Source of the DNA: Streptomyces sp. 1-11 | GTDB lineage: Bacteria > Actinomycetota > Actinomycetes > Streptomycetales > Streptomycetaceae | Direction: 5' to 3' | DNA: 64,000 nucleotides | Assembly: GCF_007176755.1 (NCBI RefSeq) | Contig: NZ_BJTV01000002.1 | Coordinates: forward strand, 434,655 to 498,654 | In this document: piece by piece, positions 32,250 through 40,663 of the stretch | How the letters are laid out: the number at the start of each line of letters is the position of its first letter | How positions within the stretch are numbered: the stretch's first letter is position 1 | Position numbers and translations under genes: made by a program | The notes under the pieces: model-generated | The model's input: only the letters and a program-made list of their open reading frames with translations | What the model was told of the DNA's origin: nothing | Databases searched by the model: none

Positions 32250-33404
32250 GTGATCCGTCTCCTGCGCCCGCTGTCGCGCTCCGCGACGTACACGCGTCTG
32301 CTGCACCTGTGGGTTCCCATGCTGCTGCAGAGCGTGTGGATGCTGGTCGACGAGTCCAACCCCTGGGTGCCGGCGCTCGTGCTCGTCCCCGTCGGCCTGC
32401 TGCCCGGCGTGCGCGTGGGCGAGGGCGTCCAGGGCCGGCTGCTGCTGACGCCTGGCGCGAAGGAGTCCGGCATCTCCGTGACCCCGTCGGCGAGTTGGCG
32501 GGACCGGGGCCGCACGGTGCTGTGGCTGGAGCTGCGGATGCTGCTCGGCGGGGTGACGTCGTTCTGCTCGGTGTGGATGCCGATCGCGGCGTACGAACTG
32601 GCGGCGTGCGCCCGGGGGCGGGCGCCTTCCGGGGTGCCGGTGCTGGACCTGCTGCCCCCGGGAAGGGCGTGGGCCCTGCTGGCGCCGGTGCCGCTGCTCG
32701 TCCTGTACGGCGTCGTCGTCGGACTCGGCGAAGCGGCCGTCGCCGGCGCCCGCCGGCTCCTCGGGCCCTCCCCCGCCGAGCGGCTGGCCACTCTCGAGGA
32801 GCGCACCGAGCAGCTCCTCGAACGCACGCGCATCGCACGGGAGTTGCACGACTCCATCGGGCACGCCCTGACGGTGGCGGTGGTGCAGGCCGGCGCGGCG
32901 CGGGCGGCGGGCGACCCGGAGTTCACCGCGAGGGCGCTGGAGGCCATCGAGGAGACCGGCCGGGACGCCCTCGCCGACCTCGAGCGCGTGCTCGGGGTGT
33001 TGCGCGAGTCGGAGCGGCCGGCGAGCGCCCGGCCCACCCTGGCCGACGCCGACCGGCTGCTGGAGTCGGCCCGCGCCTCCGGCGCCGAGGTCGACGCCGA
33101 AGTGACCGGCCCGGTGGCCGCCGTGCCGGGACCGGTCTCGCGCGAGGGGTACCGGATCCTGCAGGAGGCGCTCACCAACGTGCTGCGGCACGCGGGAGCC
33201 GTGCCGGTGCGGGTCCGGGTGTCCGTGCACGGGAGCGCGCTCGCCCTCGAGGTCCGCAATCCGCTGCCGGCCGGGACGGCCGGGACGGGGCGGGGCAGCG
33301 GGCTGCGCGGGATACGGGAGCGGGCCGCGCTGCTCGGGGGCAGCGCCCGCACCGGCCCGCACGAGGGCGACTGGCGGGTGCGTGCGGAGCTTCCGCTCGG
33401 CTGA
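32250..33404 (+). CDS. Sensor histidine kinase, HisKA_3 type
   Basis: A 384-aa kinase. Residues about 1-175 contain hydrophobic segments (LHLWVPMLLQSVWMLVDESN, then VPALVLVPVGLLPGVRV, and a MLLGGVTSFCSVWMPIAAYE segment). The phospho-acceptor box is RIARELHDSIGHALTVAVVQ, the N-box YRILQEALTNVLRHAG, and the G-box GSGLRGIRERAALLGGS. GTG at 32250, with GAGGAT six bases upstream (32238-32243), suggests leaderless translation; another GTG is two codons earlier. It is coupled to the response regulator starting 14 bp after its stop and faces the exporter genes. Confidence 0.93.
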   Translation: MIRLLRPLSRSATYTRLLHLWVPMLLQSVWMLVDESNPWVPALVLVPVGLLPGVRVGEGVQGRLLLTPGAKESGISVTPSASWRDRGRTVLWLELRMLLGGVTSFCSVWMPIAAYELAACARGRAPSGVPVLDLLPPGRAWALLAPVPLLVLYGVVVGLGEAAVAGARRLLGPSPAERLATLEERTEQLLERTRIARELHDSIGHALTVAVVQAGAARAAGDPEFTARALEAIEETGRDALADLERVLGVLRESERPASARPTLADADRLLESARASGAEVDAEVTGPVAAVPGPVSREGYRILQEALTNVLRHAGAVPVRVRVSVHGSALALEVRNPLPAGTAGTGRGSGLRGIRERAALLGGSARTGPHEGDWRVRAELPLG

Positions 33405-33418
33405 TCTACGCTGGCCGG

Positions 33419-34072
33419 ATGCCGGTCACCGTACTCCTGGTCGACGACGAGCCGCTGGTGCGCGCGGGTCTGCGCGCCGTGCTGGAGGCCCAGCCCGACA
33501 TCGAGGTGGTCGGCGAGGCCGCCGACGGTGCGGCCGTCATCCCGCTGGTGCGCCGGCTGCGGCCGGACGTGGTGGCGATGGACGTGCGGATGCCGCTGAT
33601 GGACGGCATCGAGGCCACGCGCGCGGTGCTGCGCACGGTGGACGCGCCGCCCAAGATCCTGGTGGTGACCACCTTCGAGGACGACGAGTTCGTGTACGAG
33701 GCGCTGCGCGCGGGCGCCGACGGGTTCCTGCTGAAGCGCTCCCGTCCGGCCGAGATCGTGCACGCGGTGCGGCTGGTGGCGGACGGCGAGTCGCTGCTGT
33801 TCCCGGCGTCGGTGCGGCGCCTCGCCGCCCGGTACGGGGACCGGCGCCCGGCCGGCGCCCCGCTGGCCGGGGCCGGGCTGACGGAGCGGGAGGCCGAGGT
33901 GCTGCGGCTGATGGCCCGGGGCCTGTCGAACGCGGAGATCGCCGGTCGGCTGGTGGTCGGCACGGAGACGGTGAAGTCGCACGTGAGCGCCGTGCTGGCC
34001 AAGCTGGGCGCGCGGGACCGCACCCAGGCGGTGATCGCCGCCTACGAGTCGGGGTTCGTCGCGCCCGGCTGA
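33419..34072 (+). CDS. NarL/LuxR-family response regulator of the exporter locus
   Basis: A 217-aa regulator: receiver with LLVDDEPLVRAGLRAVL, phospho-acceptor in AMDVRMPLMDGIEATR, TTFEDDEFVYEALRAGADG and FLLKRSRPAE; then a LuxR helix-turn-helix in LTEREAEVLRLMARGLSNAE and GTETVKSHVSAVLAKLG. ATG at 33419 is 6 nt after TACGCT (33407-33412), which overlaps the kinase stop, so it can also be transcribed alone as a leaderless mRNA. Its likely targets are the adjacent ABC-2 exporter genes through the paired palindromes. Confidence 0.94.
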   Translation: MPVTVLLVDDEPLVRAGLRAVLEAQPDIEVVGEAADGAAVIPLVRRLRPDVVAMDVRMPLMDGIEATRAVLRTVDAPPKILVVTTFEDDEFVYEALRAGADGFLLKRSRPAEIVHAVRLVADGESLLFPASVRRLAARYGDRRPAGAPLAGAGLTEREAEVLRLMARGLSNAEIAGRLVVGTETVKSHVSAVLAKLGARDRTQAVIAAYESGFVAPG

Positions 34073-34090
34073 CCCCGCGGGTCCGCGGGG
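34073..34090 (+). terminator. Short GC hairpin after the response regulator
   Basis: CCCCGCGG (34073-34080), GT, CCGCGGGG (34083-34090), immediately after the stop codon. The loop is very tight, so the stem probably opens to six pairs with a 6-nt loop. Confidence 0.5.
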
Positions 34091-34162
34091 CCCGGCGTTC
34101 GCCGGTGCGGTCCGGGCCGAGTACGATCCGCCCAACACGCCCGCGAGCTGGGAGGACGGACG

Positions 34163-35320
34163 GTGGGGCAGCTTACCGGCGGCGATCCCTCGCTGCTGCG
34201 AAGGATCAACTCCGCGGTGGTGCTGCACGCGTTGCGGGCCACGGACTGCGCGACGCTCACCGAGATCACCCGGGTCACCGGCCTGTCCCGGCCGACCGTC
34301 GAAGGCGTCGTGGAGGGGCTCATCGAGGCGGGGCTCGTGGTCGAGAAGGCGGCCGACGAGGGCACCGCGCGCCGTCAGGGGCGGCCCGCCCGCCGGTTCC
34401 GGTTCCGGGCCGAGGCCGGGCATCTGCTGGGTCTGGAGATCGGCCCGCACCGGGTCGCCGCGCTCCTGTCCGACCTGGACGGGCGGGTGCTGGGCACGCA
34501 GGCCAAGGAGGTGGCCGAGACGGCCCCGGCGGACGAGCGGCTGGACCGGCTGCGCGGCGCGGTCGCCGAACTGCTGCGCCGGGCCGGGGTGGCTCGCGGC
34601 TCGCTGCGGGCGGTGGGCGTGGCCTCACCGGGCATCGTCGAGGCGGACGGGACGGTACGGCTGGGCACGGCGCTGCCGGGGTGGACGGGGCTGCGGCTCG
34701 GCGACCGGCTCGGCCGCTCCTTCAAGTGCCCGGTGCTGGTGGAGAACGACGCCAACGCGGCGGCCGTGGCGGAGCACTGGAAGGGCGCGGCGACCGAGAC
34801 CGACGACCTGGTGTTCGTGCTGGCCGGGCTCAGCCCGGGCGCGGGCGCGCTGATCGGCGGCCGGCTGCACCGGGGGTACGGCGGGGCGGCCGGGGAGATC
34901 GGCGCGCTGCACCTGCTGGGCCGGGAGGTGACCCCGGAGACCCTGCTGTCCACCACCGACGAGCCGCTGCACCCGCTGGACGAGCAGGCGGTCGCCGAGG
35001 TGTTCGCGCTCGCCCGGGAGGGTGACCGGCGGGCCCGGGCGGCGGTCGAGCGGTTCATCCAGCGGCTGGTGCACGACGTCGCCGCGCTGGTGCTGGCCCT
35101 GGATCCCGAACTGGTGGTGATCGGCGGCTGGGCGGCCGGTCTGGACGGTGTGCTCGATCCGCTGCGCCGTGAGCTGGCGCGCTACTGTCTGCGTCCGCCC
35201 CGGGTGGCGCTGTCCGCGCTCGGCGGGGCGGCCGTGGCCACGGGTGCGCTGCGGCTGGCCCTCGACCACGTCGAGGCGGAGCTGTTCGCGGTGGAGGGGA
35301 CGGTCACCGGGCGGCGCTGA
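34163..35320 (+). CDS. ROK-family transcriptional regulator / sugar-kinase-like protein
   Basis: A 385-aa ROK protein. The N-terminal winged helix (about 15-75) includes TLTEITRVTGLSRPTVEGVV. The ROK domain has LLGLEIGPHRVAALLSDLDG, the phosphate-binding VGVASPGIVEADG, VLVENDANAAAVAEHW (the catalytic Asp of sugar kinases is in DAN) and AGEIGALHLLG. The zinc-binding CxCGxxGC motif typical of many ROK proteins is absent from the expected place (LGREVTPETLLS). GTG start with GGAGG; TACGAT (34122-34127) is a likely -10. The target is unknown, but such regulators usually control sugar uptake or catabolism. Confidence 0.9.
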   Translation: MGQLTGGDPSLLRRINSAVVLHALRATDCATLTEITRVTGLSRPTVEGVVEGLIEAGLVVEKAADEGTARRQGRPARRFRFRAEAGHLLGLEIGPHRVAALLSDLDGRVLGTQAKEVAETAPADERLDRLRGAVAELLRRAGVARGSLRAVGVASPGIVEADGTVRLGTALPGWTGLRLGDRLGRSFKCPVLVENDANAAAVAEHWKGAATETDDLVFVLAGLSPGAGALIGGRLHRGYGGAAGEIGALHLLGREVTPETLLSTTDEPLHPLDEQAVAEVFALAREGDRRARAAVERFIQRLVHDVAALVLALDPELVVIGGWAAGLDGVLDPLRRELARYCLRPPRVALSALGGAAVATGALRLALDHVEAELFAVEGTVTGRR

Positions 35321-35349
35321 GGCCGGTCACGGGAGCCTCGGACGGCCGG

Positions 35350-35385
35350 GGACGCGGCCGGCGCGGAGCACGCGCGGCCGCGTCC
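35350..35385. terminator. Hairpin between the convergent ROK and GntR genes
   Basis: GGACGCGGCCG (35350-35360) and CGGCCGCGTCC (35375-35385), a perfect 11-bp stem with a 14-nt loop that can itself pair. It should stop transcription from both sides. Confidence 0.8.
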
Positions 35386-35457
35386 GGGCTGTGGTCCACC
35401 GGGGCACCGCCCGTGCCCGGGCGGTGGTCCGCCGGGGCGCGGCCGGTGACGCGTCGG

Positions 35458-36219
35458 TCAGGAGGCCCGCTGTTCGGGGTCGTGGTGTATCTCCACGTCG
35501 GGCGAGTCGCCGAAGGTCAGCCGACAGGTGTCCGCGCGGTAGGTCGCCACGGAGAGCGCGGCGGTGCGGCCCCCGGCGAAGAACCGGGTGGTGACGACGA
35601 GGACCGGGGCGCCGGGCAGCCGGTCGAGGTCCTTGGCGTCGTCGGCGCGGGCCGAGCCGAGCTCGACGGCACGGTCCTGGCCCTCGAGCTCCAGGCGCTG
35701 CAGCTCGCGGAGCACCGCACGCGCGCGTGCGGCGCCGGACGGGGCGTCGATCGCGGTCAGGTCGGGCACCGCGGCGTCGGGGATGTGGAGCAGTTCGGTG
35801 GCGACGCGCTGGCCGTTGGACATCCGGGAGCGGCGCACGACGTGCACGGCCTCCCCGGGGCCGGTCTCAAGGGCGGCGGCCACGGCGGCGGGCGGCGCGG
35901 CGCGCTCGCAGTCCACGGGCTGCCAGGCGTCCTCGGCGGACCCCGGCCAGGTGTGCCGCCGGCTGCCGACGGCCACGCCCACGCGCGGGGGCGCGACGGT
36001 CGTGCCGACGCCGCGGCGGCGCTGCAGGCGGCCCTCCAGCTCCAGTTGTTCCAGGGCCTGGCGGAGCGTGGCGCGGGCCACGCCGAAGCGGGCGGCCAGA
36101 TCGCGCTCGTTGGGCAGGATCTCGCCGACCGAGAACTCCGAGTCCAGTGCCTCACTGAGCACGGTCCTGAGATGCCAGTACTTCGGCTCCGGCACCGATT
36201 CCAGCTGCGTGGTCCCCAC
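35458..36219 (-). CDS. GntR/HutC-family regulator with UTRA ligand domain
   Basis: A 253-aa regulator. The winged helix (about 10-75) reads PEPKYWHLRTVLSEAL, then EILPNERDLAARFGVARATL and LEGRLQRRRGVGTTV. The UTRA sensor (about 95-250) shows VHVVRRSRMSNGQRVATELL and ends FAGGRTAALSVATYRADTCR. The GTG at 36219 has GGAGG five bases upstream; the frame continues 22 codons upstream without a site. HutC-type regulators such as DasR sense sugar phosphates. A DasR-like palindrome lies 97 bp upstream of its start and could be its own operator, or bring it under DasR. Confidence 0.92.
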   Translation of the reverse strand: MGTTQLESVPEPKYWHLRTVLSEALDSEFSVGEILPNERDLAARFGVARATLRQALEQLELEGRLQRRRGVGTTVAPPRVGVAVGSRRHTWPGSAEDAWQPVDCERAAPPAAVAAALETGPGEAVHVVRRSRMSNGQRVATELLHIPDAAVPDLTAIDAPSGAARARAVLRELQRLELEGQDRAVELGSARADDAKDLDRLPGAPVLVVTTRFFAGGRTAALSVATYRADTCRLTFGDSPDVEIHHDPEQRAS

Positions 36220-36315
36220 CCTGTCCTCCGCAAGTGCCGTGGTCCGGCGGTTTTTAGCGCCCTTGTTTATTAAAGGTTGTTGCACTTATCAGCGACCATA
36301 AGGCGGCCCACACCC

Positions 36316-36329
36316 TTGGTCAAGACCAA
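36316..36329. promoter_or_regulatory. dre-like palindrome (DasR/HutC operator type)
   Basis: TTGGTC-AA-GACCAA, a 6-bp-arm inverted repeat, matches the core of the DasR-responsive element (TGGTC-N2-GACCA). It sits in the 332-bp divergent region between the UTRA regulator (start 36219) and the alpha/beta hydrolase (start 36552). Confidence 0.6.
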
Positions 36330-36481
36330 TCCTCGATCCCTGGGGCAACACACAGGGTCGGCAGCGCGCAGCGTTCATGAGGCGTTCGCACAGGTGGGCG
36401 GGTGTGACATCCCGGCGATGCGCGTAGCGCCGCGGATTCCCCCGGTCGGCGGGTCCGCGGCCGAGGGGAGCGAACAAGGGG

Positions 36482-36495
36482 CTACCCGTGGGTAG
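36482..36495. promoter_or_regulatory. CTACCC-N2-GGGTAG dyad upstream of the hydrolase
   Basis: Perfect 6-bp arms with a 2-nt centre, 57 bp before the hydrolase start and next to AT-rich TAGTAATTGC. The shape is like operators of TetR-type lipid or stress regulators, but no such regulator is adjacent. Confidence 0.4.
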
Positions 36496-36551
36496 TAATT
36501 GCTGACAAGCTGTCTACGGCGTCCGTCAGCAGCCCAGACGAGGAGCACTCC

Positions 36552-37382
36552 ATGTCCGCCACCGCCACCTTCACGGTCCCCACTGTGCACGGCCCCAGGG
36601 ACGTGACCGTCTCCTACGCGCGCGTGGGACGCGGTGCGCCACTGGTCCTGCTGCACGGCATCGGCCACCACCGGCAGGCCTGGGACCCGGTCGTCGACAT
36701 CCTCGCCACCGAGCGCGAGGTGATCGCGGTGGACCTGCCGGGCTTCGGCGCCTCCCCCGGCCTGCCCGGCGGCCTGGACTACGACCTGCCCACGACCAAC
36801 GCCGTGCTCGGCTCCCTGTTCCGGACCCTGGACCTGGACCGCCCGCACGTGGCCGGCAACTCCCTGGGCGGCCTGCTCGCACTGGAACTGGGCCGCGAGA
36901 AGCTCGTACGGTCCGTCACCGCCCTGTCCCCCGCCGGGTTCTGGACGCAGGCCGAACGCCGCTACGCCTTCACGGTGCTGCTCGCCATGCGGGGCGTCGC
37001 CCAGCGGCTGCCGCTGCCGCTGGTGGAACGCCTGTCCCGCTCCGCCGCCGGGCGCACCGCGCTGACCAGCACCATCTACGGCCGCCCCGGACGCCGTTCG
37101 CCCGACGCCGTGGTCGCCGAGACGCTCGCCCTGGCCGGCGCTACCGGTTTCGGCCCGACGCTGCGGGCGGGCACCACCGTCCAGTTCACCGACGACCTGC
37201 CGGGCCTGCCGGTCACCGTCGCCTGGGGCACCCAGGACCGGATCCTGGTGCGCCGGCAGGGCGTCCGCGCCAAGACGATCATCCCGCACGCCCGGCTGGT
37301 GCGGCTGCCCGGCTGCGGGCACGTCCCGATGAACGACGACCCGGCGCTGGTCGCCCGCGTCATCCTCGACGGCAGCCGCTGA
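36552..37382 (+). CDS. Alpha/beta-fold hydrolase
   Basis: A 276-aa hydrolase. The oxyanion strand is PLVLLHGIGHHRQAWDP, the second Gly-rich turn VIAVDLPGFGASP, the nucleophile elbow VAGNSLGGLLALELG, the acid in AWGTQDRILVRRQ and the His in LPGCGHVPMNDDP. The catalytic triad is thus complete. No signal peptide. Similar enzymes include carboxylesterases, haloperoxidase-like and C-C bond hydrolases; the lid around WTQAERRYAFTVLLAMRGVA does not settle which. GAGGAG lies 8 bases before the ATG. It is divergent from the UTRA regulator and shares the region with the dre-like site. Confidence 0.9.
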   Translation: MSATATFTVPTVHGPRDVTVSYARVGRGAPLVLLHGIGHHRQAWDPVVDILATEREVIAVDLPGFGASPGLPGGLDYDLPTTNAVLGSLFRTLDLDRPHVAGNSLGGLLALELGREKLVRSVTALSPAGFWTQAERRYAFTVLLAMRGVAQRLPLPLVERLSRSAAGRTALTSTIYGRPGRRSPDAVVAETLALAGATGFGPTLRAGTTVQFTDDLPGLPVTVAWGTQDRILVRRQGVRAKTIIPHARLVRLPGCGHVPMNDDPALVARVILDGSR

Positions 37383-37412
37383 CCGGCTGGACGCCCCCGG
37401 GGACGGCATGTT

Positions 37413-37434
37413 GTTCACCTGCGGTTGGCGCGCG
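37413..37434 (+). promoter_or_regulatory. Possible PHO box (PhoP-type direct repeats)
   Basis: GTTCACCTGCG (37413-37423) followed by the weaker GTTGGCGCGCG (37424-37434): two 11-bp direct-repeat units, the first an excellent match to the Streptomyces PhoP consensus. It lies about 80 bp before a phosphatase start. Confidence 0.5.
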
Positions 37435-37499
37435 CGCCGCGACGAACCAGTAGGTGTGGCTCTGCACACCGGCCGGATCCCGTCCCTGGAGGCACAGCC

Positions 37500-39086
37500 A
37501 TGTCCCACCGTCCGCTCCCCGGCCGCCGCGGCGTGCTGCGCGGTTCGCTCGCCGCGTCGGCGGCCCTGACCCTGCCCGTGGGCCTCGGCGCGGCCCCCGC
37601 GTTCGCCCGCTCCGGACGCCCCTCGGCCGACTGGGGCGTGCAGACGGGCGACGTGAGCACCGACTCCGGTCTGGTGTGGGTGCGTTCGGACCGGCCGGCC
37701 CGCATGATCGTGGAGACCTCGGCCACCGAGTCGTTCCGCCACCCCCGCCGCTGGCAGGGCCCGCTGCTGGACGCCGGCACGGACTTCACCGGCACGACCC
37801 GGCTGCACGGCCTGCCCTCCGGCGAGCAGATCCACTACCGGGTGCTGCTCGCCGACCCCGACGACCCGCGCCGCACCGGCGAGCCGGTGACCGGCACCTT
37901 CCGCACCGTCTCCCGGAGCCGTCGGGACGGCGTGCGGTTCCTGTGGTCGGGCGACCTGGCCGGGCAGGGCTGGGGCATCAACCCCGACCGCGGCGGCTAC
38001 CGGATCTACGACGCGATGGCGAAGCTGGACCCCGACTTCTTCCTGTGCAGCGGCGACAACATCTACGCGGACGGCCCCGTCGCCGCCACCCAGGCCCTGC
38101 CCGACGGCGGCACCTGGCGGAACGTCACCACCGAGGAGAAGGCCAAGGTCGCCGAGACCCTCGCCGAGTACCGGGGCAACTTCCGCTACAACCTGCTGGA
38201 CGCCAACCTGAGGCGGTTCAACGCCCAGGTGCCGTCCATCGTGCAGTGGGACGACCACGAGGTGCGCAACAACTGGTACCCGGGCGAGGTGATCGCCTCC
38301 TCGGACACCCGGTACACCGAGAAGAGCATCGACGTGCTGGCGGCACGCGCCCGGCGGGCGTTCAGCGAGTACTTCCCCCTCTCCACGCTGCGGCCGGGCG
38401 CGCGCGAGGGCCGGGTGTACCGCGTGCTGCGCCAGGGCCCGCTGCTGGACGTGTTCGTGCTGGACATGCGCACCTACCGCAACGCCAACTCGCCCGGCGA
38501 CCAGACCACGGACCCGCAGGGCATCCTCGGCCGTGAGCAACTGGACTGGCTGAAGCGGGAGCTGGCACGGTCGCGGGCGGTGTGGAAGGTGATCGCCGCG
38601 GACATGCCGATCGGCCTGGTGGTGCCCGACACCACGGAGAACCGGCCGAACTTCGAGGCGGTGGCGCAGGGCGACCCGGGTGCCCCGCTGGGCCGTGAGC
38701 TGCAGATCGCCGAGCTGCTGCGCTTCGTCAAGCACCGCCGGATCACCGGCACCGTGTGGCTGACGGCGGACGTGCACCACACCTCCGCCCAGCACTACCA
38801 GCCCTCGCGGGCGGCGTTCACCGACTTCGAACCGTTCTGGGAGTTCGTCTCGGGCCCGCTGAACGCCGGCGCCTTCCCGGCCAGCGCGCTGGACGGCACC
38901 TTCGGCCCGGAGCGGGTGTTCGTGAAGGCGCCGACCGCCTCCAACGTCTCGCCCGCCGGCGGCTACCAGTTCTTCGGCGAGGTCGACATCGACGGGGGCA
39001 GCGGCGAGCTGACGGTACGGCTGCGCGAGCAGGACGGCACGGTGCTGTTCACCCGGACGCTGCAGCCGGGCCGGGTCGGCCAGTAG
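37500..39086 (+). CDS. phoD: PhoD-family alkaline phosphatase/phosphodiesterase, Tat-exported
   Basis: A 528-aa precursor. A twin-arginine signal is visible: GRRGVLRGSLAASAALTLPV, ending near PAFARSG. The N-terminal PhoD_N beta domain (about 40-135) contains QTGDVSTDSGLVWVRSDRPA. The catalytic PhoD domain has FLWSGDLAGQGWG, FFLCSGDNIYADGP (metal-binding Asp-Asn), QWDDHEVRNNW (the DDHE metal site), EQLDWLKRELARS and WLTADVHHTSAQHY. Such enzymes hydrolyse phosphodiesters and teichoic acids to supply phosphate, using Ca and Fe. GGAGG precedes the ATG. The upstream repeats suggest PhoP control. The gene symbol reflects family only; there may be paralogues. Confidence 0.93.
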   Translation: MSHRPLPGRRGVLRGSLAASAALTLPVGLGAAPAFARSGRPSADWGVQTGDVSTDSGLVWVRSDRPARMIVETSATESFRHPRRWQGPLLDAGTDFTGTTRLHGLPSGEQIHYRVLLADPDDPRRTGEPVTGTFRTVSRSRRDGVRFLWSGDLAGQGWGINPDRGGYRIYDAMAKLDPDFFLCSGDNIYADGPVAATQALPDGGTWRNVTTEEKAKVAETLAEYRGNFRYNLLDANLRRFNAQVPSIVQWDDHEVRNNWYPGEVIASSDTRYTEKSIDVLAARARRAFSEYFPLSTLRPGAREGRVYRVLRQGPLLDVFVLDMRTYRNANSPGDQTTDPQGILGREQLDWLKRELARSRAVWKVIAADMPIGLVVPDTTENRPNFEAVAQGDPGAPLGRELQIAELLRFVKHRRITGTVWLTADVHHTSAQHYQPSRAAFTDFEPFWEFVSGPLNAGAFPASALDGTFGPERVFVKAPTASNVSPAGGYQFFGEVDIDGGSGELTVRLREQDGTVLFTRTLQPGRVGQ

Positions 39087-39234
39087 GGCGCCGCCGGGCC
39101 GCCGGGTCCCGTACCCTCGTCGTCGTGCCGCGCACCGGCGTCATCCCCCGGAGCGCGGCACGGTCACGAGCGGACGCCAACTCCCGCCCCTGAGCACGTT
39201 TTCGCAGGCAGGACCCATTGTCAGTGGCCGCCTC

Positions 39235-39240
39235 TACGGT
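39235..39240 (+). promoter_or_regulatory. -10 box for the SWIM gene
   Basis: TACGGT, 7 nt before the ATG at 39248; no Shine-Dalgarno, so the message is probably leaderless. Confidence 0.55.
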
Positions 39241-39247
39241 TCTTCCC

Positions 39248-40663
39248 ATGACGCGATCACTGCAGACCGTGGCCTATCCGCGACCCTCCGCGCTCGAGTC
39301 GGGGGCGGACGGGCGCCGCCTCGGGCTGGAAACGTCCCGGGGCGCGACGCCCGCGGGGGCCGAGGACCATCCCCGGTTCTTCTCGGGCTTCCTGACCTCG
39401 CCGCAGATCGGCGCCGCCGCGCTGCTGGCCGTGGCGGACGTGGCCGCGGCGCGCTACCACCAGCCGCAGTGGCGCGCCTCGCTCGACCCGGTGGTGACCG
39501 GCAACGGCGACCGGCTGCGCTTCGAGTCCTTCTCGGGCTGCGGCGGTGTCTACGCACGGCTGGACGTCCTCGCCCCGGGCCTGGACGACGGCGAGGTGGG
39601 ACACGGCACGACGAACGTCGACGTCAACGACCCGCTGCGGGAGGCCCTGTCCCGGATCGGCTCGGACGATCCGCTGCACCTGCGGGTCGGCCCCGAGGAG
39701 CTAACGGTCACCACCCTGGACGGTCCCGTGGTGGAGAAGAAGGTCCCGCTGCCCGACCGGTGGCTGCGGGGCTTCGCCGAGGCCCAGGTGATCGCGGCCG
39801 GGTTCGACCTGCGGGCGGAGCTGCCCGCCGGCGAGGCGGTGCGCTTCCTGCGCGGGCTGCCCGGAGCGGGTGGGGGACGGCGGGCCGCGGGCGGGCCGCG
39901 CTGGGTGGTGCCGGTGGGCCGTGGGCTCCGGCCGACGACCCGGCCGGTGCCGGGCGCCGTGTGCCTGCCGGGCCCGGAGCGGCTGGGCGCGCTGCGGAGG
40001 GTGCTGCGGCACGCGACGGCCCTGCGGGTGTACGGACCCGCGGTCGGCGCCGCGGCGGGCACGGCCGGTGCGGCCGCGGCCTGGGAGGTCGTCCTGCCGG
40101 GCATGCGGCTCACCCTCACCCTGTCGCCGGACGCCTCGCGCGGATTCTCCGGCGAGGGCGGCGTCCTGGACGCGCTGGCGACCGAGGAGGCCGCGGGGGA
40201 CGCCGAGCTGATCGCGGTCCTGCTGGCGTGGGAGCCCCGGATCGACGTGGCCGACCTCGCGGCGTCCTCGGGCCTGACACCGGCGCGGGTGCGCGCCGCC
40301 CTGGTCCGCCTCGGCACTTCGGGGCGCGTCGGCTACGACACGGCGGAGGCCGCCTACTTCCACCGGGAACTGCCCTACGACGCCGGGCGCGTGGAGAGGC
40401 ACAACCCCCGGCTGCGCTCGGCCCGGGCGCTGGTGGCGGCCGGCGCCGTGGCCCTGGACGGCGCCCTGGCCACGGTGACGGCCGAGGACGGGCACGCGCA
40501 CCGGGTGCGCGACGAGGCGGGGGTGCTGAGCTGCAGCTGTCTGTGGTGGGCGAGGTACCGGGGCGGACGGGGTCCGTGCAAACACGCGCTGGCGGTACGG
40601 ATGGCGCGGCGGGGCGCCGCGGTGGAGCAGGCGCCGGCGGTCATGGGCGGGGGTGTGCGATGA
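39248..40663 (+). CDS. SWIM zinc-finger protein
   Basis: A 471-aa protein whose only sure motif is a C-terminal SWIM finger: LSCSCLWWARYRGGRGPCKH, giving Cys-x-Cys-x(n)-Cys-x-His. The preceding 430 residues show HPRFFSGFLTSPQIGAAALL and YHQPQWRASLDPVVT, shared among actinobacterial relatives, plus a probable winged helix (LIAVLLAWEPRIDVADLAAS, then LTPARVRAALVRLGTSGRVG). SWIM fingers bind DNA or protein. The ATG at 39248 follows a leaderless -10 box; an earlier start at 39218 is less likely. It overlaps the next gene by 4 bp. Related SWIM proteins elsewhere accompany MoxR ATPases and VWA proteins, which are absent here. Confidence 0.88.
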   Translation: MTRSLQTVAYPRPSALESGADGRRLGLETSRGATPAGAEDHPRFFSGFLTSPQIGAAALLAVADVAAARYHQPQWRASLDPVVTGNGDRLRFESFSGCGGVYARLDVLAPGLDDGEVGHGTTNVDVNDPLREALSRIGSDDPLHLRVGPEELTVTTLDGPVVEKKVPLPDRWLRGFAEAQVIAAGFDLRAELPAGEAVRFLRGLPGAGGGRRAAGGPRWVVPVGRGLRPTTRPVPGAVCLPGPERLGALRRVLRHATALRVYGPAVGAAAGTAGAAAAWEVVLPGMRLTLTLSPDASRGFSGEGGVLDALATEEAAGDAELIAVLLAWEPRIDVADLAASSGLTPARVRAALVRLGTSGRVGYDTAEAAYFHRELPYDAGRVERHNPRLRSARALVAAGAVALDGALATVTAEDGHAHRVRDEAGVLSCSCLWWARYRGGRGPCKHALAVRMARRGAAVEQAPAVMGGGVR

